A DNA stretch of 64,000 bases from Leucobacter sp. Psy1 (GTDB lineage: Bacteria; Actinomycetota; Actinomycetes; Actinomycetales; Microbacteriaceae). This document shows positions 1 to 7,917 of the stretch, piece by piece. The DNA lies in the NCBI RefSeq assembly GCF_020096995.1, contig NZ_CP083692.1, positions 992,001 to 1,056,000 of the forward strand, given 5' to 3'. The notes below the pieces were generated by a model that was given only the letters and a program-made list of their open reading frames with translations, was not told the origin of the DNA and did no database searches. Each line of letters starts with the position of its first letter. The stretch's first letter is position 1. Position numbers and translations under genes: made by a program.

Positions 1-159
1 GAGCGGCTCGCCCAGCTGATCCCTGGCGCGACTCTCTCCGTCGCCCACACGCCGGAAGATGTCTCGTCGTGGCCCCAGGTGTTGGCCGACGATGTGGCTC
101 GCGCCTCGACTCGGGGGGCGTCTTCCGGAACTCAGCCTCGTGTGACGTCAGTCTGTTGA
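1..159 (+). CDS. C-terminal end of a cut-off gene, possibly alpha/beta-hydrolase
   Basis: Frame 1 is open from the window edge to TGA at 157-159, giving 52 residues that begin ERLAQLIPGATLSV. A run of the form 'LAxLIPGAxL', then AHTPEDVSSWPQVLADDV, resembles the last strand and helix of alpha/beta-hydrolases, where a His sits near the end; here AHTPED would carry it. The match is short and rests on pattern only. The stop overlaps the convergent monooxygenase gene by 12 bases. The upstream part lies outside the window. Confidence 0.45.
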   Translation, partial: ERLAQLIPGATLSVAHTPEDVSSWPQVLADDVARASTRGASSGTQPRVTSVC

Positions 160-1584
160 TTCACGAGCGCTGTCGTCGATGGTCGACAGCGGCGCACCGA
201 CCCGGTACTGGGCGCCACGATGATCCTCGGGAAGTCGGTCGCCCGCGCCGAAGAGCTTCTGCCGGAGCGTGCCCTCGGCGTACTCGGTGGGGTAGACGCC
301 GCGTCGCTGGAGTTCGGGCACGACGTACTCGACGACATCCTCGAATGTGCCAGGCGTCACCGCGTATGCGAGGTTGAATCCGTCGACTCCCGTCTCGGCA
401 ACGATCCGTTCGAGCTCATCCGCGACGGTCGAAGCCGAGCCCACCACGGTTGCTCCAAGACCGGCGATGCCGTTCCGCTCCACCATGTCCCGGATCGTCC
501 AGGCACGACCCTCTGGGTTGTCCGCCTGGAATGCCGCGACGGTCGACTGGATCGCGTTGCTCCGCACGTTTCCGAGCGGCTCGTCGAGGTCGTACTGGGA
601 GAGGTCGATCCCCATCCATCCCGAGAGGAACGTCAACGCACCCTCGGGGCTGACGTACGACAGGTAGTCCTGGTGCTTCGCCCGAGCGAGCTCGTCGGTC
701 TCGTCGACGATGATCGTGAGGAGGAGGTAGATTTTCGCGGCTTCAGGGGAGCGACCCGCGTCGGCCAGTGCTGATCTGATTGCGTCGACGCTCGCTCGGG
801 CGACCGCGTTCGTCGGGGAGGCGATGAAGATCGCCTCCGCATTCTGAGCGGCGAATCGAATCCCGCGGCTCGAGGCGCCCGCCTGGAAGACCAGCGGCGT
901 GCGTTGCGGCGATGGTTCGGAGAGATGGATTCCCGGCACGGCGAAGTGCGTGCCCCGGTGGCCGATGTGGTGCACCTTGTCGGGATCGGCGAAGATGCCG
1001 CGCTCGCGATCGCGAAGCACTGCACCGTCCTCCCAAGACCCCTCGAGCAGTTTGTAGACGACCTCGAGATACTCGTCTGCGTGCTCGTAGCGCTGATCGT
1101 GCTCCATCTGGTCGTGCTGACCGAGGTTGCGCGCTGCCGAGGGGAGATAGCCGGTCACGACGTTCCAGCCCACGCGGCCCTTCGTCAGGTGGTCGAGGGT
1201 GGAAAGCCGACGCGCGAAGGGGACGGGGTGCTCGTAGGCGGTTCCCGCCGTGATCCCGAAGCCCACATGCTCCGTCACCGCGGCCATCACCGCAGCGAGC
1301 TGGACTGGATCGTTGACCGGGACCTGTGCACCGTTCCGAATCGCCGCGACGTCGTTCCCTCCGAAGACATCGTAGGTGCCGAGTACGTCGGCGATGAAGA
1401 TGCTATCGAACAGTCCACGCTCGGCCACCCGGGCCAGGTGGGTCCAGTACTCGATGTCCTTGTACTGCCACGCACGGTCGTCTGGATGGCGCCAGAGGCC
1501 TGAACTCTGGTGGGCCACGCAGTTCATGTCGAAGGCGTTGAGCCTGATGTGCTGGCGGGACGGTGCCGTTGAGGATGCTGGCAT
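148..1584 (-). CDS. LLM-class flavin-dependent monooxygenase, NtaA/SnaA/DszA family
   Basis: A 478-residue bacterial-luciferase-like monooxygenase expected to use FMNH2 from a separate reductase plus O2. The N-terminal IRLNAFDMNCVAHQSSGLWRHP block, the GRVGWNVVTGY segment and the PLVFQAGAS strand are typical of the NtaA/SnaA/DszA branch, which acts on aminopolycarboxylates, sulfones and similar compounds. Length fits the family (about 450). The start has AAGGAGC nine bases upstream. It is a paralogue of the enzyme at 17852-19243: both share the opening LNAFDM...HQS.GLWRHP and the closing DHRGA.YR. It is the gene downstream of the E2 gene on the same strand, so it may belong to that regulon. 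Substrate cannot be read from sequence. Confidence 0.85.
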   Translation of the reverse strand: MPASSTAPSRQHIRLNAFDMNCVAHQSSGLWRHPDDRAWQYKDIEYWTHLARVAERGLFDSIFIADVLGTYDVFGGNDVAAIRNGAQVPVNDPVQLAAVMAAVTEHVGFGITAGTAYEHPVPFARRLSTLDHLTKGRVGWNVVTGYLPSAARNLGQHDQMEHDQRYEHADEYLEVVYKLLEGSWEDGAVLRDRERGIFADPDKVHHIGHRGTHFAVPGIHLSEPSPQRTPLVFQAGASSRGIRFAAQNAEAIFIASPTNAVARASVDAIRSALADAGRSPEAAKIYLLLTIIVDETDELARAKHQDYLSYVSPEGALTFLSGWMGIDLSQYDLDEPLGNVRSNAIQSTVAAFQADNPEGRAWTIRDMVERNGIAGLGATVVGSASTVADELERIVAETGVDGFNLAYAVTPGTFEDVVEYVVPELQRRGVYPTEYAEGTLRQKLFGAGDRLPEDHRGAQYRVGAPLSTIDDSARESTD

Positions 1585-1715
1585 GAACGGAGCTCCTTCG
1601 GAGTGGGACAGCGCCGTTCACCACGGCCCGTGCATCCGAACCTACTCATCCTTCGCGCGAAGGGCATTCTCCTGCGATCAGTGTTGCGTCGTGTGACGGA
1701 CAGGCGTCGAGCCCG

Positions 1716-2486
1716 CTAGATAGTCATGGTTCCTGATTCGAGGCGTTGCTTCACTCCTGAGAGGAATCGTCCGGCGTCCGCGCCATCGATGATGCGGTGG
1801 TCGTAGCTCAGCGAGAGGAACATCAGATCGCGGGGCTCGATGCGCTCGTTCCCGTCGGAACCGATGACGACCGCGGGTCGGCGCGCGAGCGATCCGATGC
1901 CGAGGATGGCGGACTGCGGCTGGTTGATGATCGGGGTGTCGAGGAGCGTGCCGACGGACCCGTAGTTGGTGACGGTGAAGGTGCCACCCGACAGCTCCTC
2001 CGCGCCGATCTTGCCCAGGCGACAGCGCGCGGCCAAGTCGGCAGTGCGGTGCGCGATCTCAGTGACGGAGAGGGCGCCGGCGTCTGCGATTACGGGGACG
2101 AGAAGCCCGCGGGGGGTGTCTACGGCGACACCGATGTGTTGGGCCCCAGGATGACGGATGAGGCGAGCTTCACTGTCGAACCTCGCGTTGATCCTCGGAA
2201 ACTCCTGCAGGCATTCGATCGCCGCGCGGATGATGAAGGGCAGCGGGCTCAGGCCGATGCCCTCGCGGTCGCGGAACCCCTCCTTCTCCGCCGCTCGGTA
2301 GACCTGTAGCTCGGTGAGATCGACTTCTACGGTCGCGGTGAGCTGCGCGGATTCATGCAGCGAACTCATCATGCGTTCAGCGATCGTGGCGCGCATCCGC
2401 GAGATCTTCTCGGTGGTCTCGTGCGATTCACCGGGCTCCGCTCCGGTAGCGGTGACGGGTGGCTGAGCGCTTGTGGTGGACGTCAT
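1716..2486 (-). CDS. 2-oxoacid dehydrogenase E2, catalytic domain only (no lipoyl domain)
   Basis: A 256-residue dihydrolipoamide acyltransferase consisting of only the catalytic core: a short Pro/Thr-rich lead (about 1-25), the RMRATIAERM helix that opens the core, and the active-site motif HRIIDG (His230, Asp234). Full-length E2 proteins carry one or more N-terminal lipoyl domains and a peripheral subunit-binding domain; both are absent here. The ATG at 2486 has GGAG upstream. A longer reading to 3089 runs antisense through the AEC gene and has no domain content. A free lipoyl protein and E1 alpha/beta lie 6 kb away (8889-11091), and I infer that they form one complex. E2 is divergent from the AEC gene, with a FadR-type dyad in the shared promoter. 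Confidence 0.88.
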   Translation of the reverse strand: MTSTTSAQPPVTATGAEPGESHETTEKISRMRATIAERMMSSLHESAQLTATVEVDLTELQVYRAAEKEGFRDREGIGLSPLPFIIRAAIECLQEFPRINARFDSEARLIRHPGAQHIGVAVDTPRGLLVPVIADAGALSVTEIAHRTADLAARCRLGKIGAEELSGGTFTVTNYGSVGTLLDTPIINQPQSAILGIGSLARRPAVVIGSDGNERIEPRDLMFLSLSYDHRIIDGADAGRFLSGVKQRLESGTMTI

Positions 2487-2516
2487 TGTGGCACGATCTC
2501 CAGTGATCCAGGGCTG

Positions 2517-2537
2517 CAGAGCGCGCCGCGCGCTCTG
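2517..2537. repeat. 21-bp GC-rich palindrome in the E2/AEC promoter
   Basis: A perfect inverted repeat with 10-base arms (CAGAGCGCGC and its complement) around a single central C. It abuts and slightly overlaps the TGGTAGAACCA dyad. On the E2 side it would lie in the 5' leader and could form a stem; it may instead be a protein site. Confidence 0.6.
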
Positions 2538-2547
2538 GTAGAACCAA
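2535..2547. promoter_or_regulatory. FadR/GntR-type operator (TGGTnnnACCA) between E2 and AEC genes
   Basis: CTGGTAGAACCAA contains TGGT-AGA-ACCA, the half-site spacing typical of FadR/FCD-type GntR regulators. The 11-base core is the exact reverse complement of the core at 3730-3740 in front of the TRAP operon, which supports a shared regulator. The candidate regulator in the window is at 11998-12744. No binding has been shown. Confidence 0.6.
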
Positions 2548-2594
2548 GGTAGCATCCTCGGTGACCCCTTCATCACCCTCGCGAAAGGCCGAAG

Positions 2595-3611
2595 ATGCTC
2601 GAGATCGCACTCCTCGTTGCTCCGCTGTTCGTACTGCTCGGGATCGGCATGGCTGCCGGCTTCGCGCAGCGCTTCCGGAGTGCGCAGGCGGGACTCAATG
2701 CCTTCGTGTTCAACTTCGCGCTTCCGGCGTTCATTCTTATGGCTCTCGCCGAAGCCCCAGTCTCGGACGGTGTGCCATTCGTCTTCGTGGTGGCGTCGTT
2801 CGTCGTCCCTGGCTTGCTGGCGTTCGCGGTCGGAGGGGCTACCCGGCTCAGATCCAGGGTGCGGGGGCGGAGGGTGGACGCGCGAGGTCGGGATGCCCAG
2901 GAGACGGCTGTGGCGCCAGGGCCTGTGGCGATCGCTTCGACATACGGCAACGTCGGATACCTCGGCGTCCCCATCGTCCTGAGCGTGGTCGGCCCGCAGG
3001 CGGCGCTCGCGGCGGCGCTCGGGCAACTGCTGCACAACGTGCTGTTCATGGTCGGCTACCCGCTGCTCAAAGCGCTCCAGCAGCGACATCGGGGAGCCGG
3101 GAGCGAGTCCAGGACCGGGCTGGTGGCACTGGTCTGGCGGGTCTTCACGCGGGCAGTGCTCGTGAATCCCGTCATGATCTCCGTCGTGCTCGGTCTGATC
3201 CTGGGGGCGCTCCCGGTGACGATGCCTGAGGTGTTCAGGCAGAGCCTCGGTATGCTCGGCCAGGCGGCGGTGCCCGCGGCGATGTTCGCGGTCGGGCTGT
3301 CGATCAAACCGGCGTTTGAAGGGATGCGCTCCGGCGCTGTGCCCGTGCCCGCTGTGCTGCTAGCGTCCTCGGTCAAGCTCGTGGTGCTCCCGGCCGTGAC
3401 GATTCTCGTGCTGCTGGTGTTCGGTGCGAATCTCGGTCCGTCGTGGATCGCCGCGGCTGTGATCATGGCAGCGATGCCGGTGTCTTCGACCGCGAGCATT
3501 CTCGTGTTCGAGTATGACGGCGACGCGCGAGTGACGAGCGCGACGACACTCGTGACGAGTGTCGTCGCAGTGATTACGATTCCCCTCGCCATTCTCGCTA
3601 CCCCTGCATAA
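2595..3611 (+). CDS. AEC family transporter (auxin efflux carrier type)
   Basis: A 338-residue membrane protein of about ten hydrophobic segments in two five-helix repeats. MLEIALLVAPLFVLLGIGMAAG opens the first, FNFALPAFI is the conserved helix-2 motif with its Pro, and TYGNVGYLGVPI is the crossover segment seen in malonate/malate and auxin carriers. Bacterial AEC proteins usually carry organic acids. GAAAGG precedes the start. It is divergent from E2 and upstream of the TRAP operon, so it may move the same acid or its product. A loop at about 80-110 is Arg-rich, as in the family. Confidence 0.85.
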   Translation: MLEIALLVAPLFVLLGIGMAAGFAQRFRSAQAGLNAFVFNFALPAFILMALAEAPVSDGVPFVFVVASFVVPGLLAFAVGGATRLRSRVRGRRVDARGRDAQETAVAPGPVAIASTYGNVGYLGVPIVLSVVGPQAALAAALGQLLHNVLFMVGYPLLKALQQRHRGAGSESRTGLVALVWRVFTRAVLVNPVMISVVLGLILGALPVTMPEVFRQSLGMLGQAAVPAAMFAVGLSIKPAFEGMRSGAVPVPAVLLASSVKLVVLPAVTILVLLVFGANLGPSWIAAAVIMAAMPVSSTASILVFEYDGDARVTSATTLVTSVVAVITIPLAILATPA

Positions 3612-3684
3612 AGATCACAGTTAGGTAACGAAATATCTCACAGAAAAGCCTGATCAGGGGCGCTAAGCCCTCACCTTTGCACCC

Positions 3685-3697
3685 CTGGTCCAACCAG
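3685..3697. promoter_or_regulatory. FadR/GntR-type operator 1 upstream of TRAP operon
   Basis: CTGGTCCAACCAG is a perfect CTGGT-nnn-ACCAG dyad. Its centre is 44 bases from the second dyad at 3729-3741, about four helical turns, which would suit looping or cooperative binding. Position upstream of the -35 box. Confidence 0.65.
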
Positions 3698-3724
3698 TAA
3701 GCGGGGATGCGCTGGTGGGCGAGG

Positions 3725-3753
3725 TTGTCTGGTTCTACCAGAGTGTGCATACT
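3725..3753 (+). promoter_or_regulatory. TRAP operon promoter with operator 2 in the spacer
   Basis: Candidate -35 TTGTCT (3725-3730) and -10 CATACT (3748-3753), 17 bases apart, each 4 of 6 to the sigma-70 consensus. The perfect dyad CTGGTTCTACCAG (3729-3741) overlaps the -35 end and the spacer, which is the position expected for a repressor site. The rest of 3612-3876 is non-coding leader. Confidence 0.55.
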
Positions 3754-3882
3754 GATCCGAGGCGTTCGCTCTGAAACGCGGCGGAAACATGAATCGGGAC
3801 CGTATCGGGACCCGGATCACCGCTTCACCTGGCCGTACACAACCCGTTCGACCAGTTCACACGTCTCAAGGAGGAGATGGAC

Positions 3883-4899
3883 TTGAAGAAGAAGATGACT
3901 CTCGTCGCAGCAGCGTTCGCCGCATCGGCTCTGACGCTCACCGCGTGCGGTGGGGGAGCCGGAGACGGGGCCAGCGCGGAGGGTGAAACCTACAGCTGGG
4001 ACATGACGATTACGGTGTCCGAGACCTCGACCTGGTGGGCGGGCGCTGAGAAATTCGCCGAACTTCTCGATGAGAAGTCGGACGGTCGCATGACGGTGAA
4101 CCTCTTCGCGAACGAGCAGCTCTCCGGTGGGGACCCTGCAGCGGGCGTCGAGATGCTGGCGAACGGCGATAAGGCCTTCTCGTACAACTCGCCGATCATC
4201 TACTCGGGCATCGACTCGCGCTTCTCCGCAATCACCGCACCGTTCCTCTACGCCGATTACGAGGAGGCTGACGCAGCCATCGCCGATGGCGGTGCCGAGG
4301 CATACATGGGCCTCACCGAGGACATGGGCATCAAGATGCTCGGCTTCGGCGAGTCCGGCTTCCGCCAGATCACCAACAGCAAGAAGGAGATCACCGAGCC
4401 GGGCGACATTCCCGGACTGAAGGTGCGCGTCGCCGGCTCCGACCTGTTCCTCGACATCTATCAGGAACTCGGCGCCGACCCCGTCTCGATGAACTTCGCC
4501 GAGGTCTTCACCTCGCTCCAGAACGGCACCATCGACGGTCAGGAGAACCCGTTCGACGTCATCTATTCGAACGGTCTCATGGAGGTGCAGGACTACCTGA
4601 CGGTGTGGAACTACGTCTACGATCCGCTGATCCTCGGCATGAACCTCGAAATGTACGAGGCGCTGAGCGATGAGGATCAGGCGATCGTCGACGAGGCAGC
4701 CGCCGAGGCCAACGAGTACCAGATCAATCTCAGCCGCGAGAACGAGGCGACGCAGCTCGCCGAGATGGAGGAGGAGATGACGGTGACGACCCTCGACGCC
4801 GACCAGCTCCAGGCCTTCCGCGAAGCGATGCAGCCGGTCTACGACAGCTACGAGAGCAAGTGGACCGCCGAGATCGCCGACGCGGTCAAGGCTCCCTAA
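3883..4899 (+). CDS. dctP: TRAP transporter substrate-binding lipoprotein, DctP type
   Basis: A 338-residue solute receptor. The signal peptide ends in a lipobox LTAC near residue 22, so the mature protein is probably lipid-anchored outside the membrane. FTSLQNGTIDGQENP is the DctP family hallmark in the hinge region. I choose TTG at 3883: AGGAGG (3869-3874) is eight bases before it, but only two bases before the in-frame ATG at 3877. TRAP receptors bind organic acids such as C4-dicarboxylates, sulfonates and sugar acids; which one cannot be told here. It is first in dctP-dctQ-dctM. Confidence 0.9.
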   Translation: MKKKMTLVAAAFAASALTLTACGGGAGDGASAEGETYSWDMTITVSETSTWWAGAEKFAELLDEKSDGRMTVNLFANEQLSGGDPAAGVEMLANGDKAFSYNSPIIYSGIDSRFSAITAPFLYADYEEADAAIADGGAEAYMGLTEDMGIKMLGFGESGFRQITNSKKEITEPGDIPGLKVRVAGSDLFLDIYQELGADPVSMNFAEVFTSLQNGTIDGQENPFDVIYSNGLMEVQDYLTVWNYVYDPLILGMNLEMYEALSDEDQAIVDEAAAEANEYQINLSRENEATQLAEMEEEMTVTTLDADQLQAFREAMQPVYDSYESKWTAEIADAVKAP

Positions 4900-4913
4900 C
4901 AGTCCATGACGAT

Positions 4914-4939
4914 GGGGCGGACCGGTCCCGGTCCGCCCC
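4914..4939 (+). terminator. Intercistronic hairpin between dctP and dctQ
   Basis: Stem of 11 pairs (GGGGCGGACCG with CGGTCCGCCCC) and a GTCC loop, with no T-tract. It probably acts as an attenuator or 3'-end stabiliser that gives more receptor than permease mRNA, a common arrangement in receptor-permease operons. Confidence 0.65.
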
Positions 4940-4959
4940 GTTGAAAGGCTCGACTCCTC

Positions 4960-5535
4960 ATGCTTGATCTCATCCTGCGCCGCCTGGAAAACACGATCAT
5001 CGCGCTCACCTTCCTCTTCATCACGCTCTTGGCCTTCGCCAACGTGGTGGCGCGCTATGTGTTCCACGCCTCGTTCTCCTTCACCACAGAACTCGTTATC
5101 AACCTCGCAGTGCTGCTGACGATGGTCGGCGCCTCCGCGGCGACGCGACTCGGCACGCACCCCAGCTTCAGTCTGCTCAGAGACTCGACACGTGGCGTCC
5201 TCCACAAGTTCGTCATCGTCATCGTCTGCGCGGCGATGCTCACGTTCTACGCCGTCTTCCTCTGGCTCGGGTGGGACACCGCCATGAACCAGCTGCAGTC
5301 CGGCCGGCTCACCCCCGCACTGCAGATCCCGCAGTGGATCCTCACGATGGGGCTCCCGGTCGGGGCACTTCTCGGCACCATTCGCACCATCCAGGTCGCG
5401 GTGATCGAACTCCGCGGCGGAGAGGGCTTCCAGGGCGAGGAGGCCGAGGCGCTCGCCGCGGCCGCAGCGCTGGAGGCCGATGCCCGAGCTGCCGACACCG
5501 CAGCCGCGACCCCGAAGGGAGCAGACCGCTCATGA
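4960..5535 (+). CDS. dctQ: TRAP transporter small permease, DctQ type
   Basis: A 191-residue four-helix membrane protein: hydrophobic segments near 13-33, 42-62, 82-104 and 122-142, with the family-like FANVVARYVFHASFSFTTEL region. The C-terminal 45 residues are an Ala/Glu-rich cytoplasmic tail, a little longer than usual. GAAAGG lies upstream. Its TGA overlaps the ATG of dctM in ATGA, indicating translational coupling. Confidence 0.88.
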   Translation: MLDLILRRLENTIIALTFLFITLLAFANVVARYVFHASFSFTTELVINLAVLLTMVGASAATRLGTHPSFSLLRDSTRGVLHKFVIVIVCAAMLTFYAVFLWLGWDTAMNQLQSGRLTPALQIPQWILTMGLPVGALLGTIRTIQVAVIELRGGEGFQGEEAEALAAAAALEADARAADTAAATPKGADRS

Positions 5536-7010
5536 TTGAACTCGTGCTCTTCGGTACGTTCGCCGTCTGCCTGTTCATCGGCGTTCCGATCGCGATGTCG
5601 ATGGGACTCGCGGCGTTCGCGACAATCACATTCACCGGTGGCGTGAAAGCGCTCGCCCCCGCCTCGGCGATTCTGTACGCCGGCATGTCCTCGGAGACCT
5701 TGCTCGCCATCCCCTTCTTCATTCTGGCCGGCGTCATCATGGAGCTCACGGGCATTTCTCGACGCCTGGTCGAGTTCGCCGATGCCTGCTTCGGCCACAT
5801 GCGCAACGGCATCGCGCTCACCGCGATCCTGACCGCACTGCTCTTCTCTTCGATCTCCGGTTCCGGTCCGGCGACGGTCGCGGCGATCGGCGGCATCCTG
5901 ATCCCGGCGCTCGTCAAGCACGGCTACAGCAAGCGTCATGCTGCGTCGCTCGTGGCGACATCCGGCGAGCTGGGTATCATCCTTCCCCCGAGCATCGCGT
6001 ACATCGTGTTCGCCGTCGTCGCAGCGGACTATGCGGGGCCAGGGGTCGACCGCGTCACCATCGGCCGGCTCTTCATGGCGGGCGTCGTTCCCGGCCTGAT
6101 CCTGGTCGTCGTTCTCTACTTCGTCGCACGGTTCCTGCCGCGCGATATGGAGATCGCCAAGGCGAACGCGACCGCGCATCTGAGTCAAGCGATGGGCAAG
6201 AACCGTCGCGTTCCCGAGGCGACGGTCACCGCGACCGGCGCCGTCGCCCGAACGGGTGACAACACGGGACTCCTGACACTCGAAGAGGTCACACCCGAGA
6301 ACGCCGTGTCGGGTGGCGGCATTGGCATGCGCTCCACACGCGCACCCGCCTCCGTCGTTGCCAAGGCGTTCGGGCGAGCGGTACCCGGCCTGCTGGTGCC
6401 GGTCATCATTCTCGGTGGCATCTACGGCGGCATCTTCACCCCAACGGAGTCGGCTGCGGTCGCGTCAGTGTACGCACTCGTCTTCGGCCTGGTGACGCGC
6501 GACCTCAAGCTTGGCGCGATGTTCAAAATCTTCACCACCGCGGGAGTCATGTCGGGCAGGATCATGCTGATCATCGCGTCGGCAACGCTGTTCGCCTACG
6601 TGATCACCAGGAATCAGATCGCCGGCGATATCGCCGACTGGATGCTGAGCCTCACGGGCAGCATGGTGGCACTCGTTCTCATCATCAACCTGGCGCTGCT
6701 CATCGCAGGTATGTTCATGGATGCGATCTCCGCGTTCTACCTCTTCATCCCGCTCTTCGTCCCGGTGCTGCTCGAACTCGGTATGGATCTGTCGACGATC
6801 GGCGTCATGATGACGATGAACCTCGCGATCGGCCTCATCACACCACCGGTCGGCATCGACCTCTTCGTGGCGGCGAGCATTGCGAAGATCTCGTTCTTCG
6901 AAGCGGTGAAGGGAATTCTGCCCTTCCTCGCAACCGGCATCGGCGTGCTCATGCTCGTCACGTTCATCCCGGCACTCAGCAACTGGCTGCCCGACCTGCT
7001 CGGCCTGTGA
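5532..7010 (+). CDS. dctM: TRAP transporter large permease, DctM type, with enlarged loop
   Basis: A 492-residue transport subunit with some twelve hydrophobic segments. Recognisable DctM features are GVPIAMSMGL at the N-terminus, SSISGSGPATVAAIG, and the C-terminal LITPPVGIDLFVAASIA. DctM proteins are usually about 425-440 residues; the excess is a polar loop at roughly 200-280 between the two halves, rich in Thr, Ala and charged residues and low in hydrophobics. The ATG at 5532 overlaps the dctQ stop; an upstream frame extension to 5271 overlaps dctQ and is rejected. It energises uptake with an ion gradient. Confidence 0.9.
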   Translation: MIELVLFGTFAVCLFIGVPIAMSMGLAAFATITFTGGVKALAPASAILYAGMSSETLLAIPFFILAGVIMELTGISRRLVEFADACFGHMRNGIALTAILTALLFSSISGSGPATVAAIGGILIPALVKHGYSKRHAASLVATSGELGIILPPSIAYIVFAVVAADYAGPGVDRVTIGRLFMAGVVPGLILVVVLYFVARFLPRDMEIAKANATAHLSQAMGKNRRVPEATVTATGAVARTGDNTGLLTLEEVTPENAVSGGGIGMRSTRAPASVVAKAFGRAVPGLLVPVIILGGIYGGIFTPTESAAVASVYALVFGLVTRDLKLGAMFKIFTTAGVMSGRIMLIIASATLFAYVITRNQIAGDIADWMLSLTGSMVALVLIINLALLIAGMFMDAISAFYLFIPLFVPVLLELGMDLSTIGVMMTMNLAIGLITPPVGIDLFVAASIAKISFFEAVKGILPFLATGIGVLMLVTFIPALSNWLPDLLGL

Positions 7011-7031
7011 GCCGAAGAGAAGGAATCACTC

Positions 7032-7802
7032 ATGTCACAGGAGCTCACCGGCAAGGTCAGCGTAGTCACCGGGGCATCCGGTGGAATTGGCGCGGCGATT
7101 GCACATGAACTCGCCTCCCGAGGGTCCGATGTGCTCATCATTGATGTCGCAAATGGTGCACAGGCGGTGCACGACATTACCGAGGCGACCGGAGGCGCGG
7201 TTCGTGTGCGGAGCGCGCAAGTCGACATCCGCGACCGCGCGGCGGTTCGCGCGTGCATCGATGAAGTTGTTGCCGACTGGGGCTCACTGGATGTGCTGGT
7301 CAACAACGCCGGTACCGCCGGGCGCCTGAGTCTCGAGGAGATGACGGACGAGATCTGGGAGCGGGACATCCAGACCAACCTGACTGGCACCTTTTTGATG
7401 ACGCAGGCAGCGGTCTATCCGCACATGAGCCGCGCCGGATCCGGTGCGATCATCAACGTGAGCTCGATCTCGGGCATCATTGGCGGCGCCAATTCCGGCG
7501 GGGAGGGCGCCGCTGCCCGAACCGGTCCCGCGTATGCAGCGTCGAAAGGCGGGGTGATCGCCTTCACCCGCTGGGTCGCGAAGGAGGTCGGCCCCCTCGG
7601 CATCACCTGCAACACTGTGGCGCCCGGACCGGTGGAGACGCCGATGACCCGGGGGGTTCCGTACCCCGTCGACGCCCAGCCCATCAAGCGGATCGGTCAG
7701 CCCGAGGACATCGCCTCGGCGGTCGCGTTCCTGGCGTCGTCCGGCGCCACCTACATCACCGGAGAAACCCTCAAGGTCTGCGGAGGTACGGCGATCGGCT
7801 GA
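7032..7802 (+). CDS. SDR-family NAD(P)-dependent oxidoreductase
   Basis: A 256-residue classical short-chain dehydrogenase: cofactor motif TGASGGIG (residues 14-21), NNAG near 92, Ser in NVSSISG near 142, catalytic YAASK near 168. Asp after the second strand (LIIDVAN) points to NAD over NADP. It follows dctM by 21 bases with AGAAGGA upstream, so it is part of the TRAP operon. I infer that it oxidises the imported hydroxy compound or an intermediate to the keto form used by the E1/E2 complex. Substrate unknown. Confidence 0.88.
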   Translation: MSQELTGKVSVVTGASGGIGAAIAHELASRGSDVLIIDVANGAQAVHDITEATGGAVRVRSAQVDIRDRAAVRACIDEVVADWGSLDVLVNNAGTAGRLSLEEMTDEIWERDIQTNLTGTFLMTQAAVYPHMSRAGSGAIINVSSISGIIGGANSGGEGAAARTGPAYAASKGGVIAFTRWVAKEVGPLGITCNTVAPGPVETPMTRGVPYPVDAQPIKRIGQPEDIASAVAFLASSGATYITGETLKVCGGTAIG

Positions 7803-7917
7803 GCACACTACACCTGATTCCTCCCTGCCGCGCTCCATACCCGGAGCCATCCGGCACGAGACCCACCACCGTCTCGGGGAGTCCACCTCTCACGTCACAA
7901 GCTGAATGGAGGACCCG

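Noticed and set aside
2487-3089. N-terminal extension of the E2 gene on the minus strand
   Set aside because: It lies antisense to the AEC gene, is Arg/His/Glu-rich with no domain, and the ATG at 2486 has a Shine-Dalgarno and starts the conserved E2 core.
3817-5205. 462-residue minus-strand open frame
   Set aside because: Low-complexity Val/Leu/Arg antisense reading through dctP and dctQ, which have clear domains; no family and no start signal.
5247-6188. 313-residue minus-strand open frame
   Set aside because: Antisense to dctQ and dctM, rich in Asp, Arg and Glu as expected of a high-GC shadow.
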